Assembly: GCA_026984135.1 (NCBI GenBank) | Contig: JALSSR010000114.1 | Coordinates: 1 to 32,432 of the forward strand | DNA from: Bacteroidales bacterium | GTDB taxonomy: Bacteria; Bacteroidota; Bacteroidia; Bacteroidales; JAADJA01 | Direction of reading: 5' to 3' | Length of the DNA stretch: 32,432 bases | Shown: positions 17,911 to 25,538 of the stretch, in pieces | Numbering within the stretch: position 1 is the stretch's first letter | How the letters are laid out: every line of letters begins with the position of its first letter | Made by a program: the position numbers and the translations under genes | Notes under the pieces: model-generated | Database searches by the model: none | What the model was told of the DNA's origin: nothing | Seen by the model: only the letters and a program-made list of their open reading frames with translations

Positions 17911-18960
17911 TTATTTGGATTTTTTTAAAGTAAAGCCGAAAGTTGTGCCCACTCCGGGAAGGCTTCTAACGTTAACGGTTTGATTATGAGCTTCCATAAT
18001 ATGTTTTACGATTGCAAGTCCCAGTCCTGTTCCTCCCTGTTTTCGTGAACGAGCTTTGTCTGTCCGGTAAAAACGCTCGAATACTCTCGGAAGGTCTTTT
18101 TCCGGAATGCCGGGACCATTATCCGATATCTCAACAAGAATATTTTCATCCATATCAAAAAAACTAAGTTTGGTTTTACCTTCTTTTTCTCTTCCGTATT
18201 TTATGGAGTTGTCAATAAGATTGATTAAAACTTGCCTTATTTTCCTGCTGTCGGCATTAACCATAATAGGTTTGTCGTACTTCTCTCTGAAATAGATTTT
18301 TATCCCTTTCTTTTTTGCTTTCATTTCAAGGAATTCTATCACTTCCGCGGTAAGTTCTATGATGTCGAAATCCTGAAAATCCATTTTTAGTTCATAGGAT
18401 TCAAGTTCTGAAATAGTTTCAAGATCTTCAACAATGGCAATCATTCGGTTAACACTTTTGTCGGCTCTTTTAAGAAAGGTTTTGTTTATCTTTGTGTCTT
18501 CAAGTCCTCCGTCGAGAAGTGTTTGTATGTAACCCTGGATATTGAAAATAGGTGTTTTTAGTTCATGTGAAACATTCCCTATAAATTCACGCCTGTATTT
18601 TTCAAGTTCCTTGAATTTCGTTATTTCTTCTTCATGTCCCTTTTCCCAGTTTTCAACTTCGGCATTCACATCTTCAATAATATCGGGTTTGTTCAGATAC
18701 TCCGTCTTTTCACCTTTCAGCAATTTTTTTCTGTGAATGGTTTTATAAATTACACGGATTTTGTCATAAATAAAATGGTTAAAAACATATCTTAAAAGCA
18801 GGTAGGTAAATGTGGCAAGAATTATGTCAATTAACAGAAGGGGGAGCAACATTATTTCAAAAAAGAGATAGCTGAATAATAAGTATATAATTGAAAAGAA
18901 AACAATTATAATTGCAGTGCTATAAAGTGCCAGACTTTTTGGATTTGACCTTACTTTCAT
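17911..18960 (-). CDS. PhoR-like membrane sensor histidine kinase
   Basis: A 349-residue inner-membrane kinase. Two transmembrane helices (about 11-31 and 36-59) flank almost no periplasmic loop, so sensing is probably in the membrane or through partners, as in PhoR-type kinases. A basic linker and coiled coil lead to HisKA with phospho-His132 in FIGNVSHELKTP, then HATPase_c with NLIDNSIKYG, DNGPGIP, RFYRTDKARS and GGTGLGL. It starts 2 bp after the response regulator gene, forming a two-gene operon. PhoR of the phosphate regulon is the nearest familiar architecture, but no pst or phosphatase genes are nearby, so the signal is unknown. Confidence 0.92.
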   Translation of the reverse strand: MKVRSNPKSLALYSTAIIIVFFSIIYLLFSYLFFEIMLLPLLLIDIILATFTYLLLRYVFNHFIYDKIRVIYKTIHRKKLLKGEKTEYLNKPDIIEDVNAEVENWEKGHEEEITKFKELEKYRREFIGNVSHELKTPIFNIQGYIQTLLDGGLEDTKINKTFLKRADKSVNRMIAIVEDLETISELESYELKMDFQDFDIIELTAEVIEFLEMKAKKKGIKIYFREKYDKPIMVNADSRKIRQVLINLIDNSIKYGREKEGKTKLSFFDMDENILVEISDNGPGIPEKDLPRVFERFYRTDKARSRKQGGTGLGLAIVKHIMEAHNQTVNVRSLPGVGTTFGFTLKKSK

Positions 18961-18962
18961 TA

Positions 18963-19646
18963 TTATGACTCAAATTTATAACCAACTCCTTTTACGGTTT
19001 TGATTTTGTCCAGTTTTAGTTTTTCCCTGATTTTTCTAATATGAACATCAATTGTTCTGTCTCCGACTATTACAGAGTCACCCCAGACTTTTGAGAAAAT
19101 CTCCCGGCGTGTGAAAACCTTATTTGGTTTGGAGGTAAGTAGAATTAGCAACTCAAATTCTTTTCGCGGCAGACTAACCTCTTTTCCGTCGGTTATTACC
19201 ACATATCTCTCCTTATCAATGATGAAATTTTCAAATTCCGACCTGCCTGATATCTCTTTCTCCTGTTTGTGTCTTCTTAGCAAAGCTTTAACCCTGCTCA
19301 TCAAAACTTTTGGTTTTATCGGCTTGGTGATGTAGTCGTCAGCTCCTGCATCAAATCCGGCAATTTGCGAATAATCTTCACCACGGGCCGTTAGAAAAAC
19401 GATTATGGTGTTTTGGAATTTTGAATTTTCTCTCAGTTTATTGCAAGCTTCTATTCCATCCATCCCGGGCATCATTACATCAAGAATGATGAGGTGAGGT
19501 TCAAAATTTCCTGCAATAGTAATTGCTTCAGCCCCGTTTTTTGCGGTTTCTACTTCATAACCTTCTTTTAACAGATTGTAACTTAGGAACTCCCGAACAT
19601 CTTTTTCGTCATCAACGAGAAGTATTTTGAATTTTTTATCAGACAT
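18963..19646 (-). CDS. OmpR/PhoB-family response regulator
   Basis: A 227-residue DNA-binding regulator. The receiver domain has the acidic pair Asp12/Asp13, phospho-acceptor Asp56 in LIILDVMMPG, a conserved Thr in FLTARGED and Lys in YITKPI. It is followed by an OmpR-type winged helix (about 130-227; LPRKEFELLILL, VFTRREIFSKVWGD, RTIDVHIRKIREKL). It is the presumed partner of the adjacent kinase. A longer reading adds 13 residues upstream, but MSDKKFKILLVDDE is the standard N-terminus and the ATG at 19646 follows a candidate promoter. Confidence 0.94.
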   Translation of the reverse strand: MSDKKFKILLVDDEKDVREFLSYNLLKEGYEVETAKNGAEAITIAGNFEPHLIILDVMMPGMDGIEACNKLRENSKFQNTIIVFLTARGEDYSQIAGFDAGADDYITKPIKPKVLMSRVKALLRRHKQEKEISGRSEFENFIIDKERYVVITDGKEVSLPRKEFELLILLTSKPNKVFTRREIFSKVWGDSVIVGDRTIDVHIRKIREKLKLDKIKTVKGVGYKFES

Positions 19647-19682
19647 ATTTTGAATATATGATTGTCCATTTCTATTCAATGG

Positions 19683-19690
19683 CAAAAGTA
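19683..19690 (-). promoter_or_regulatory. Candidate -7 box for the response regulator operon
   Basis: TACTTTTG on the minus strand, 36 nt before the regulator ATG. No TTTG was found at a good distance upstream. It is arranged back to back with the HEPN gene promoter in a 101-bp intergenic region. Confidence 0.35.
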
Positions 19691-19716
19691 ATCAATTATG
19701 GGAATAATAAAATTGT

Positions 19717-19724
19717 TATATTTG
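19717..19724 (+). promoter_or_regulatory. Candidate -7 box for the HEPN-MNT module
   Basis: TATATTTG, 23 nt upstream of the ATG at 19748. It supports that ATG as the start rather than the earlier in-frame codon at 19658, which lies upstream of the promoter. No convincing -33 element. Confidence 0.4.
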
Positions 19725-19747
19725 CAAATCAAAAATTAAATTTTGTA

Positions 19748-20155
19748 ATGAATGGGAATGAAATTGATATTGAAAAGCTTATGAATCACTGGATTGAAAG
19801 TTCCGATGATGACTTTAAAACAATGATGGATCTTTTTAATACAAAACATTTTCATTGGGCTTTATTTATGGGGCACCTTGTTATTGAAAAATTATCGAAG
19901 GCGGTTTATATTGTAAAGGTAAATAAGTATCCACCGTTAATCCATGATTTAAGGCGAATCTTGGAAAAAGCGGATATCTCATTGACAAAAGAACAAAGTA
20001 AAACATTGGATTCGATTTCTCGTTTTAATATTGATGCCAGATATGATGATTATAAAAGACATTTTTACGAACTGTGTACTAAAGATTTTACAGAATTGTG
20101 GATAGAGGAAATAAAAGGTATTAGGTTATGGATCAAAAATATGCTTTTAAAATAA
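19748..20155 (+). CDS. hepT: HEPN-domain toxin (HepT-like) of a HEPN-MNT module
   Basis: A 135-residue all-helical HEPN protein, predicted RNase toxin. FHWALFMGHLVIEKLSKAVYI (about 35-55) is the typical first HEPN helix pair. The active-site region is ARYDDYKRHFYE, giving R98-X6-H105-X-Y107, a variant of the Rx(4-6)HxY motif. In characterised type VII systems the MNT partner AMPylates this Tyr to silence the RNase, so Tyr107 is the predicted modification site. The start is the ATG at 19748, consistent with the -7 box and usual family length. The 3' end overlaps the MNT gene by 28 bp in another frame. Toxin activity is inferred from family and arrangement. Confidence 0.85.
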   Translation: MNGNEIDIEKLMNHWIESSDDDFKTMMDLFNTKHFHWALFMGHLVIEKLSKAVYIVKVNKYPPLIHDLRRILEKADISLTKEQSKTLDSISRFNIDARYDDYKRHFYELCTKDFTELWIEEIKGIRLWIKNMLLK

Positions 20156-20436
20156 TAGATAAATATTTAAATCGCTTGAAGAGTAATGAACTAAAAGTTA
20201 ATTCGGTATATCTGTTCGGCTCTTTTGCTAAGGGAACCTTTCATGAAGATAGTGATATTGATCTTGCAATTGTATTTGATGTTGTTAAGAATATTTTTGA
20301 GACGGAAGTAACATTAATGGCTTTGCGAAAAGGTGATGAAACTTTGATAGAACCTCATGTTTTTGAAAAAGATGATTTTACCGGATACAACCCGTTTGTG
20401 AGTGAAATATTAAGATATGGAATAAAAATAAAATAA
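20128..20436 (+). CDS. mntA: Minimal nucleotidyltransferase antitoxin (MntA-like)
   Basis: A 102-residue MNT-fold nucleotidyltransferase. The catalytic signature is GSFAKGTFHEDSDIDL: G31-S32, ten residues, then D43-x-D45, matching GSx10DxD. It is predicted to transfer AMP from ATP to the HEPN partner and neutralise it. The ORF begins inside the last 28 bp of the HEPN gene, so translation is probably coupled. The canonical third acidic residue is not obvious; Glu in LIEPHVF or the Asp pair in EKDDF may fill that role. Some MNT proteins are stand-alone, but the overlapping HEPN gene makes a toxin-antitoxin pair the best reading. Confidence 0.86.
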   Translation: MDQKYAFKIIDKYLNRLKSNELKVNSVYLFGSFAKGTFHEDSDIDLAIVFDVVKNIFETEVTLMALRKGDETLIEPHVFEKDDFTGYNPFVSEILRYGIKIK

Positions 20437-20497
20437 ATTTACTCATCATTTATCTTTTTATTTTCTATTTTTAACCCCTCTTTTAATTTTTATATTT

Positions 20498-21097
20498 ATG
20501 AAAGGAATAATTTTTACTTTATTTGCCGTTTTAGGAATTTCAATTATTTCCTTTTCTCAGGATTTTCATGGTGGAGTTTTATTTGGTGTTGCCGGTACTG
20601 AAATTTCAGGCGACAGGCTTAGTGGTCCTCATAAAGCAGGGCTATATCTCGGTGGATTTGTTAACAGAAACTTTGGTGAGAGATCCTCACTTCAAATGGA
20701 ACTTGATTTTATTCAGAAAGGAAGCAGAAAAAATCCCGACTCTCTCAGCTATGATTCTTACCTGTTAAGACTTTCATATATTGAGGTTCCCGTGCATTAT
20801 CGTTACGAATTTGCCGAAAGAGCCTCGTTTGAGGTTGGACTTTCGCTTGGTGTATTGGTACATAGTTATGAAGAAGTTAATACTATTGAAGGAAAATACG
20901 GACCTGATTTCAAGCCTCTTGACCTGAGTTTTAATTTCGGCTTGTTTTATGCCCTGACGAAAAAGATGAAAATAAATGTCAGGTATTCCAATTCGATTCT
21001 TGCTGTTCGCCCGCATTCAAACGGGCAGACATATAGATGGAATCGCGGGCAATACAATGAAGTTCTTAGCTTTATACTGTTCTATCAGTTTAATTAG
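20498..21097 (+). CDS. Outer-membrane beta-barrel protein (porin-family PorT-like)
   Basis: A 199-residue exported protein with a signal peptide (MKGIIFTLFAVLGISIISFSQ, likely cleaved near residue 21). The mature part alternates amphipathic strands and turns (GGVLFGVAGTEISGD, KAGLYLGGFVN, SSLQMELDFIQKGS, YIEVPVHYRYEF, LDLSFNFGLFYAL, MKINVRYSNSIL) and ends in an aromatic strand, FILFYQFN. This fits the eight-stranded barrel family (Pfam OMP_b-brl_2) common in Bacteroidota. A specific role cannot be assigned. The last base of the TAG stop is the first base of the MITE-like element, so the C-terminus or stop may have been shaped by that insertion. Confidence 0.8.
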   Translation: MKGIIFTLFAVLGISIISFSQDFHGGVLFGVAGTEISGDRLSGPHKAGLYLGGFVNRNFGERSSLQMELDFIQKGSRKNPDSLSYDSYLLRLSYIEVPVHYRYEFAERASFEVGLSLGVLVHSYEEVNTIEGKYGPDFKPLDLSFNFGLFYALTKKMKINVRYSNSILAVRPHSNGQTYRWNRGQYNEVLSFILFYQFN

Positions 21098-21243
21098 AGT
21101 TTGTCTATAAAGTCCGATTTCCGCGTTGTTGCTCAAAATCCAAATCCTCAAATACGCTAGTATTCTGCGGTTTGGATTTCTCCCACGCCTTGAACTAGAA
21201 CTTTCCAGCTCAAATTCTCTAATTTAAGGACAGACACTAATTA
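21091..21243. mobile_element. MITE-like non-autonomous element with target duplication
   Basis: A 141-bp unit (21097-21237) has imperfect terminal inverted repeats GAGTTTGTCTATAA (21097-21110) and TTAAGGACAGACAC (21224-21237), matching at 10 of 14 positions. It is flanked on both sides by TAATTA (21091-21096 and 21238-21243), a candidate 6-bp target duplication. Inside, AAATCCAAA (21136-21144) and TTTGGATTT (21171-21179) form a perfect 9-bp stem. There is no ORF. The size, terminal repeats, duplication and absence of coding capacity fit a MITE or a decayed insertion sequence. No second copy is in the window, and TAATTA is itself palindromic and AT-rich. Confidence 0.5.
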
Positions 21244-21270
21244 GTAACAATGCCAATTTAAGATCGGAGA

Positions 21271-21876
21271 TTATTCAATACTTATCCTTATCAATCCTCT
21301 GAAGTCGCCTTCTTTATATCCGACAGCTTTGTCGCCGGGATATAATTTTTTTATCTCCCGCAATGTCTCCGGATTTATCTTGTTGTCAGAACCGTGACAA
21401 TTCAGACAAACGGCTTTAACTTTCATTGGTTTATAATAGTTGTAGTGCGTTTCTTTCCCGTTTACTATTTTTTGAATGTAGAAAGGTGGTATTTCCCGTT
21501 GTTCTTTTATTAGTGTTTTGAAATGGTCTAAAGCCTTCTTTTCCGCTTCGTTGGGAGCATTATCAGGATTTCTGTATTTATAGCTTGTCCTTTTGATATT
21601 TACAACCCTGTCGGTAGCATTTGCAATAATTGTTGTTAAAGGAACCGCTTTCATATTGCAAACATTGATTGCTTCGTCCAGACCTCCCTTTTGTACGGCG
21701 GCTTTTAACTCTTTTTGAAGGGTGGTAACAAGTTCCTTTGAGATTTTATCACCAATTGGTTTTATTTGAGAAATTTCTTCTGCCGACGGCTCTAAAATCT
21801 TGGTATTCTTTTCATTACATCCAAATAAACCTATTGATAGTGAGATGATTATGAAAAAGAGCTGTTGTCGTTTCAT
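21271..21876 (-). CDS. DUF3365 (Tll0287-like) haem-binding lipoprotein
   Basis: A 201-residue lipoprotein: hydrophobic leader and lipobox LFGC with lipidation at Cys20. The body matches the DUF3365/Tll0287-like fold (PAS-like, haem-binding): INVCNMKAVPL, then a c-type haem motif CLNCHG (Cys157, Cys160, His161) near the C-terminus, and GDFRGLIRISIE at the end. Such proteins bind one covalent haem c in the periplasm and are thought to be redox or gas sensors or electron carriers. It is transcribed alone, between the MITE-like element and the zinc-ribbon gene. A role in oxygen or redox sensing next to cbb3 genes is speculation. Confidence 0.8.
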   Translation of the reverse strand: MKRQQLFFIIISLSIGLFGCNEKNTKILEPSAEEISQIKPIGDKISKELVTTLQKELKAAVQKGGLDEAINVCNMKAVPLTTIIANATDRVVNIKRTSYKYRNPDNAPNEAEKKALDHFKTLIKEQREIPPFYIQKIVNGKETHYNYYKPMKVKAVCLNCHGSDNKINPETLREIKKLYPGDKAVGYKEGDFRGLIRISIE

Positions 21877-21936
21877 GATAATTATTTTTAATTTGATTTA
21901 TAAAACATAAACTTTTGCACAAAAATGTTATGGCAA

Positions 21937-21989
21937 TATACCGGTTCATTTCAAGTTTGCTTTTCGCAAACCTGTTTTATTTCGGTATA
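21937..21989. repeat. Nested intergenic inverted repeat
   Basis: An outer pair TATACCG (21937-21943) and CGGTATA (21983-21989) encloses an inner hairpin CAAGTTTGC-TTTTC-GCAAACCTG (21952-21974) with one mismatch. It lies between two minus-strand genes. There is no T-run on the minus strand, so it is a poor intrinsic terminator; an RNA structural or processing element is possible. Confidence 0.35.
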
Positions 21990-22016
21990 ATACGATTGAT
22001 ATGACACCATATATTA

Positions 22017-22415
22017 TTAAAAATTCATTGACAAATTAATAAAGTCGAGGTACTCGGCAGAGTCATCACCGAAGATTTCCATTGTTTCACCCTCAATTTT
22101 ATATGTACTTTTTTCACCGGCAACCTTTGAGAAAAGAACATCATATCTGTTATTGTCTTCATCAATCATAATTACTTTTGCCAGTTTTTTATGTTTGTCG
22201 GATGATAAGGGCTCGTGGCAAATCGGACAATAAAACTCCAGTTCATCACCTGCCTGAAAGTCAAATCCGGGATGCTTTTTAAATTCATAATTACCCAACT
22301 CGGGATGCAATGATATTAGTCCCTTTTTTTTATCTTTTGTCTCTACCGAGAAAACAAGGCAATCTTCAAGGTTAAGATAGCCGTTGCAATGCGGACATAC
22401 ATAATTTAAACTCAT
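22017..22415 (-). CDS. Zinc-ribbon protein of unknown function
   Basis: A 132-residue cytoplasmic protein. Two CxxC pairs (C7/C10 in CPHC and C63/C66 in CPIC) form a probable zinc ribbon split by a 50-residue insert. The C-terminal half (KVIMIDEDNNRYDVLFSK ... EFGDD-like acidic end) looks like a small beta-rich domain. I do not recognise a named family. It is not close-coupled to its neighbours: 131 bp separate it from the oxidoreductase operon, which ends at a terminator upstream. Cytoplasmic metal-binding is the only property supported. Confidence 0.75.
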   Translation of the reverse strand: MSLNYVCPHCNGYLNLEDCLVFSVETKDKKKGLISLHPELGNYEFKKHPGFDFQAGDELEFYCPICHEPLSSDKHKKLAKVIMIDEDNNRYDVLFSKVAGEKSTYKIEGETMEIFGDDSAEYLDFINLSMNF

Positions 22416-22490
22416 AGCTCAAAAATTTTCAGATTAAAAACTCCATAAAAATACTAAATATTTTATTTGAAATCAATTATTTTGTTAAAA

Positions 22491-22526
22491 AAATAAAAAA
22501 ACCCTCACTATTGAAAGTAAGGGTTT
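22491..22526 (-). terminator. Intrinsic terminator of the 2-oxoacid oxidoreductase operon
   Basis: On the minus strand AAACCCTTACT and AGTGAGGGTTT pair (one mismatch) around a short loop and are followed by a T-rich tract (22491-22500). It lies 21 bp beyond the gamma-subunit stop codon. Confidence 0.75.
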
Positions 22527-22546
22527 GACAATGAATTTATTAAATC

Positions 22547-23098
22547 TTATACGGTATGTACCGCTTCGACAATCTCCATACCTCTTGTGATAGCCTTTTC
22601 ATTATCGGGTATCAAATGGTGATATCTTTCGGGCAAGGATTTTTTAAGTCCTTTGATAACATTTTCCATTTTTACCAACGGTTTTACTTTCAGGTATCCC
22701 CCGAGGACAATCATATTGAATATTTTTCTGAATCCCATTGCCGCAGCTTCTTTACTGGCTTCCACTTTGTAGATGTTTATATCTTTCCTTTCGGGATGTC
22801 TTGTAATTCCGTTGGGGTCATAAATAAGGAGGCCGCCCGGTTTTACCGACTTTTCAAATTTGTCCATTGATTGTTGATTTAAGATAATGGCGGTATCAAA
22901 ATGTGTCAGGATAGGAGAGCTTATTCTGTCGTCGCTCAATATTACTGTTACGTTTGCCGTACCTCCTCTCATTTCCGGCCCGTAAGAAGGCATCCAGCTA
23001 ACTTCCTGATCCTGCATAATACCGGAGTAAGCCAATATTTTTCCCATTGAAAGCACTCCTTGTCCTCCAAAGCCTGCTATGATAATTTCTTCAGTCAT
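22547..23098 (-). CDS. korC: 2-oxoacid:ferredoxin oxidoreductase, gamma subunit
   Basis: A 183-residue gamma domain of the pyruvate/2-oxoacid:ferredoxin oxidoreductase family. Family features are the N-terminal IIAGFGGQGVLSMGKILAYSG and the SWMPSYGPEMRGGTANVTVILSD stretch. In this enzyme class the gamma subunit takes part in coenzyme A binding and completes the alpha-beta-gamma-delta complex. It is the last gene of the four-gene operon and precedes a clear terminator. Kor (2-oxoglutarate) and Vor (branched-chain 2-oxoacid) gamma subunits are very similar, so the symbol is provisional. Confidence 0.85.
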   Translation of the reverse strand: MTEEIIIAGFGGQGVLSMGKILAYSGIMQDQEVSWMPSYGPEMRGGTANVTVILSDDRISSPILTHFDTAIILNQQSMDKFEKSVKPGGLLIYDPNGITRHPERKDINIYKVEASKEAAAMGFRKIFNMIVLGGYLKVKPLVKMENVIKGLKKSLPERYHHLIPDNEKAITRGMEIVEAVHTV

Positions 23099-23128
23099 AA
23101 TATACTTGTTTAACTTTGTTCAATAACA

Positions 23129-23923
23129 CTAAACTTCTTTAACCAATTTGCCGTCAACTTTGATATCTCCCAGCGGATAGAACGGAAACATATTTTCCAC
23201 CATCCATTTATTGGCATTCACCGGAGTCATTTTCCAGCCGGAATTACAATTTGAAACCACCTCTACGAAAGTCATCCCCACCTTTTGCTGTTGCAGTTCG
23301 ATAGCTTTTCTTATTGCTTTTTTAGCTTTACGAACCGCTGCGGGAGTATGAACAGCCTGACGTGTAACGTAGTAAGTTCCGGGTAATCGGGCAACCAGTT
23401 CGGTCATCTTCAGCGGATGTCCCATAGCGTGCCATTCCCTTCCATAAGGAGATGTTGACGATTTCATTCCTTCGAGGGTGGTGGGAGCCATTTGGCCGCC
23501 GGTCATTCCGTAAATCCCGTTATTTATAAAAATAGTGGTGAAATTTTCTCCTCTATTACAGGCATGAATGGTCTCCGCCGTTCCGATAGCTGCAAGGTCT
23601 CCGTCACCCTGATATGAAAAGACCGTTTTGTTCGGCAACAACCTTTTTATGGCAGTTGCCAGTGCGGGAGCTCTTCCATGTGCAGCCTGTTGCATATCAA
23701 CGTTCATAAAGTCGTAAGCCAAAACCGAACATCCCACAGGAGCAATTCCTATGGTTTCGGACTGTAGTCCCATTTCATCAATCACTTCCATAAGAATACG
23801 GTGTGTCGTGCCATGTCCGCAACCCGGGCAATAGCTCAACACATTATCTGTCATTAAATCGGTCTTTTTATATACAATATTTTCAGGTTTGAAAATTTGC
23901 TCTTTTGTTATCGTATCAGACAT
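23129..23923 (-). CDS. korB: 2-oxoacid:ferredoxin oxidoreductase, beta subunit (TPP-binding)
   Basis: A 264-residue catalytic subunit binding thiamine pyrophosphate. The TPP/Mg motif is GDGD (106-109) with the downstream NN pair at 134-135 (FINNGIYGMTGGQ). The conserved CPGCGHG (32-38) and GCSV segments mark the beta subunit of the 2-oxoacid:ferredoxin family. The reaction is oxidative decarboxylation of a 2-oxoacid to the acyl-CoA with reduction of ferredoxin, and is reversible in anaerobes. The spacing to the alpha gene is 4 bp. Substrate (2-oxoglutarate versus branched-chain 2-oxoacid) cannot be decided from sequence by eye. Confidence 0.9.
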   Translation of the reverse strand: MSDTITKEQIFKPENIVYKKTDLMTDNVLSYCPGCGHGTTHRILMEVIDEMGLQSETIGIAPVGCSVLAYDFMNVDMQQAAHGRAPALATAIKRLLPNKTVFSYQGDGDLAAIGTAETIHACNRGENFTTIFINNGIYGMTGGQMAPTTLEGMKSSTSPYGREWHAMGHPLKMTELVARLPGTYYVTRQAVHTPAAVRKAKKAIRKAIELQQQKVGMTFVEVVSNCNSGWKMTPVNANKWMVENMFPFYPLGDIKVDGKLVKEV

Positions 23924-23927
23924 AATA

Positions 23928-25013
23928 TTAACCTTTTACAAATAAATTTTCAATTACTTCAACTATTTCATTGGGTGTAGGTATAACACCTCCCATTCTG
24001 CCGTAATGCTCAACAGGTATTTTTTCGGAAGCGTGCAATCTGACATCTTCAACCATCTGACCTGCACTCATCTCAACGGTAAGGATGCCTTTTACTTTTT
24101 CCGAAAGAGCTCTAATCTCCTTTTTAGGAAACGGCCAAAGGGTAATGGGTCTGAAAATACCTATTTTTAGTCCTTTTTCACGCCCTATATCCATAGCTTT
24201 CTGACTTATCCTCGCCGAAGTACCGTAAGCAACAATGATAAAATCGGCATCTTCACAATTTAACTCTTCATATCTAACTTCGTTCTCTTCAATCTCTTTG
24301 AACTTTTTCTGAAGGTGAAGATTGTGTCTTTCCTGTCTGTAAGGGTCAAGGTCAAGAGAAGTGATAATATTTCTTTCCCTGTCGGGAGTTTTTCCGAGTG
24401 TTGCCCAGGGATATTTTTCCCTGATTTCTTCTTCGGTCAGTCTTGGTTTCTGATCGCCGATATAGACCTTTTCCATCATTTGACCAATGGCACCGTCGGT
24501 CAAGACAACAACCGGATTTCTGTATTTAAAAGCAAGGTCGAAACTTATTTCCACATAGTCGTACATCTCTTGTACCGAAGACGGAGCAATAACGATAAGG
24601 TTGTAGTCGCCATGTCCGCCGCCTTTTGTAAGTTGGAAATAATCAGCTTGACCCGGCTGTATGGTACCCAAACCCGGTCCGCCTCTCATTGCATCCATTA
24701 TTAGGCAAGGCAATTCCGAACCTGCAAGATACGAAATACCTTCCTGCATAAGACTTATCCCGGGACTTGATGATGATGTCAGCACTTTTTTGCCGCAAGC
24801 GGCACCACCGTAAAGCATATTTATGGAGGCAACTTCACTTTCAGCCTGCAACACTACCATACCGGTTCTTTCGTGTGGCTTTTCAGCCATAAGATATTCC
24901 ATAACTTCCGATTGGGGAGTGATGGGATAGCCGAAATATCCGTCGGCACCTGCACGGATAACAGCCTCGGCAAATGCCTCGTTTCCTTTCATTAATCTAA
25001 GCTCTTTTCCCAT
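23928..25013 (-). CDS. korA: 2-oxoacid:ferredoxin oxidoreductase, alpha subunit
   Basis: A 361-residue alpha subunit with the pyrimidine-binding fold. It opens with LMKGNEAFAEAVIRAGADG and FGYPITPQSEVMEYL, the standard start of Kor/Vor alpha subunits, and contains LTSSSSPGISLMQEG and the C-terminal transketolase-like domain (IVAYGTSARIS, GIFRPITLWPFP, VEMSAGQMVEDVR). A homologue class called VorB is common in Bacteroides. It is 21 bp after the ferredoxin gene and 4 bp before the beta gene. Confidence 0.9.
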   Translation of the reverse strand: MGKELRLMKGNEAFAEAVIRAGADGYFGYPITPQSEVMEYLMAEKPHERTGMVVLQAESEVASINMLYGGAACGKKVLTSSSSPGISLMQEGISYLAGSELPCLIMDAMRGGPGLGTIQPGQADYFQLTKGGGHGDYNLIVIAPSSVQEMYDYVEISFDLAFKYRNPVVVLTDGAIGQMMEKVYIGDQKPRLTEEEIREKYPWATLGKTPDRERNIITSLDLDPYRQERHNLHLQKKFKEIEENEVRYEELNCEDADFIIVAYGTSARISQKAMDIGREKGLKIGIFRPITLWPFPKKEIRALSEKVKGILTVEMSAGQMVEDVRLHASEKIPVEHYGRMGGVIPTPNEIVEVIENLFVKG

Positions 25014-25034
25014 ATCTGTGTGATATTTTCTTTA

Positions 25035-25256
25035 TTAAACTTTAATTCTGTAAACGGTTATAACTCCGTCAGGGCAAACTATTGCACAATTTGTACATCC
25101 CGTACAGGCATCGTGAACGTTTTGCATAAAATGGTAACCCTTTCCGTTAACCTTTTCCGACATCTCTATGGTGTGTGTAGGGCAGGCATCAATACATACC
25201 TCGCAGCCTTTACACTTCTCAATGTCAACAATGATATCTCCTTTAACTTTTGCCAT
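25035..25256 (-). CDS. korD: 2-oxoacid:ferredoxin oxidoreductase, delta (ferredoxin-like) subunit
   Basis: A 73-residue 2[4Fe-4S] ferredoxin. The two cluster motifs are C15-x2-C18-x2-C21-x3-C25 and C51-x2-C54-x2-C57-x3-C61, each followed by Pro. It is the first gene of the operon (delta-alpha-beta-gamma), the order known for VorDBAC-type enzymes. The frame is open to a TTG at 25286, but the ATG at 25256 gives the usual short N-terminus MAKVKGDIIVD. A TATATTTG box at 25318-25325 on the minus strand is a possible but distant -7 element (62 nt). Confidence 0.92.
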   Translation of the reverse strand: MAKVKGDIIVDIEKCKGCEVCIDACPTHTIEMSEKVNGKGYHFMQNVHDACTGCTNCAIVCPDGVITVYRIKV

Positions 25257-25432
25257 ACGTTTATCTGAATTTGATTGTTTTTTCAACCCGACGAAATTAT
25301 ATAAATTTCATTAATTACAAATATATCTTTAAAAAAATTTCTTATTTAGAACGATTTTTAGATTTGTCCCCGCAATATATTTCTGTAAATTCGTTTCGTT
25401 TTCCTGATGCAGACGGCGAACTGAGAGGTTGG

Positions 25433-25518
25433 CATTTCAACGGATGACTTGCCTTCGCTGAGGCTTGTGCGCAGTCATCCGTTGAATGCGGTGAAGGCAA
25501 GTCATCCGTTGAATGCGG
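25433..25518. repeat. Palindromic plus tandem repeat between oxidoreductase operon and aminotransferase
   Basis: A 23-bp arm GAAGGCAAGTCATCCGTTGA... (25493-25515) pairs with 25433-25456, which has one extra T. The 19-bp AGTCATCCGTTGAATGCGG also occurs twice in direct orientation (25473-25491 and 25500-25518), 27 bp apart. Three related copies of the ATCCGTTGAATG unit thus lie in 86 bp. A strong RNA hairpin could form on either strand, and on the minus strand it could terminate or process the aminotransferase transcript. It is non-coding and more GC-rich than its surroundings. Confidence 0.7.
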
Positions 25519-25538
25519 AGCGTTGGCGGAAATTTCAA

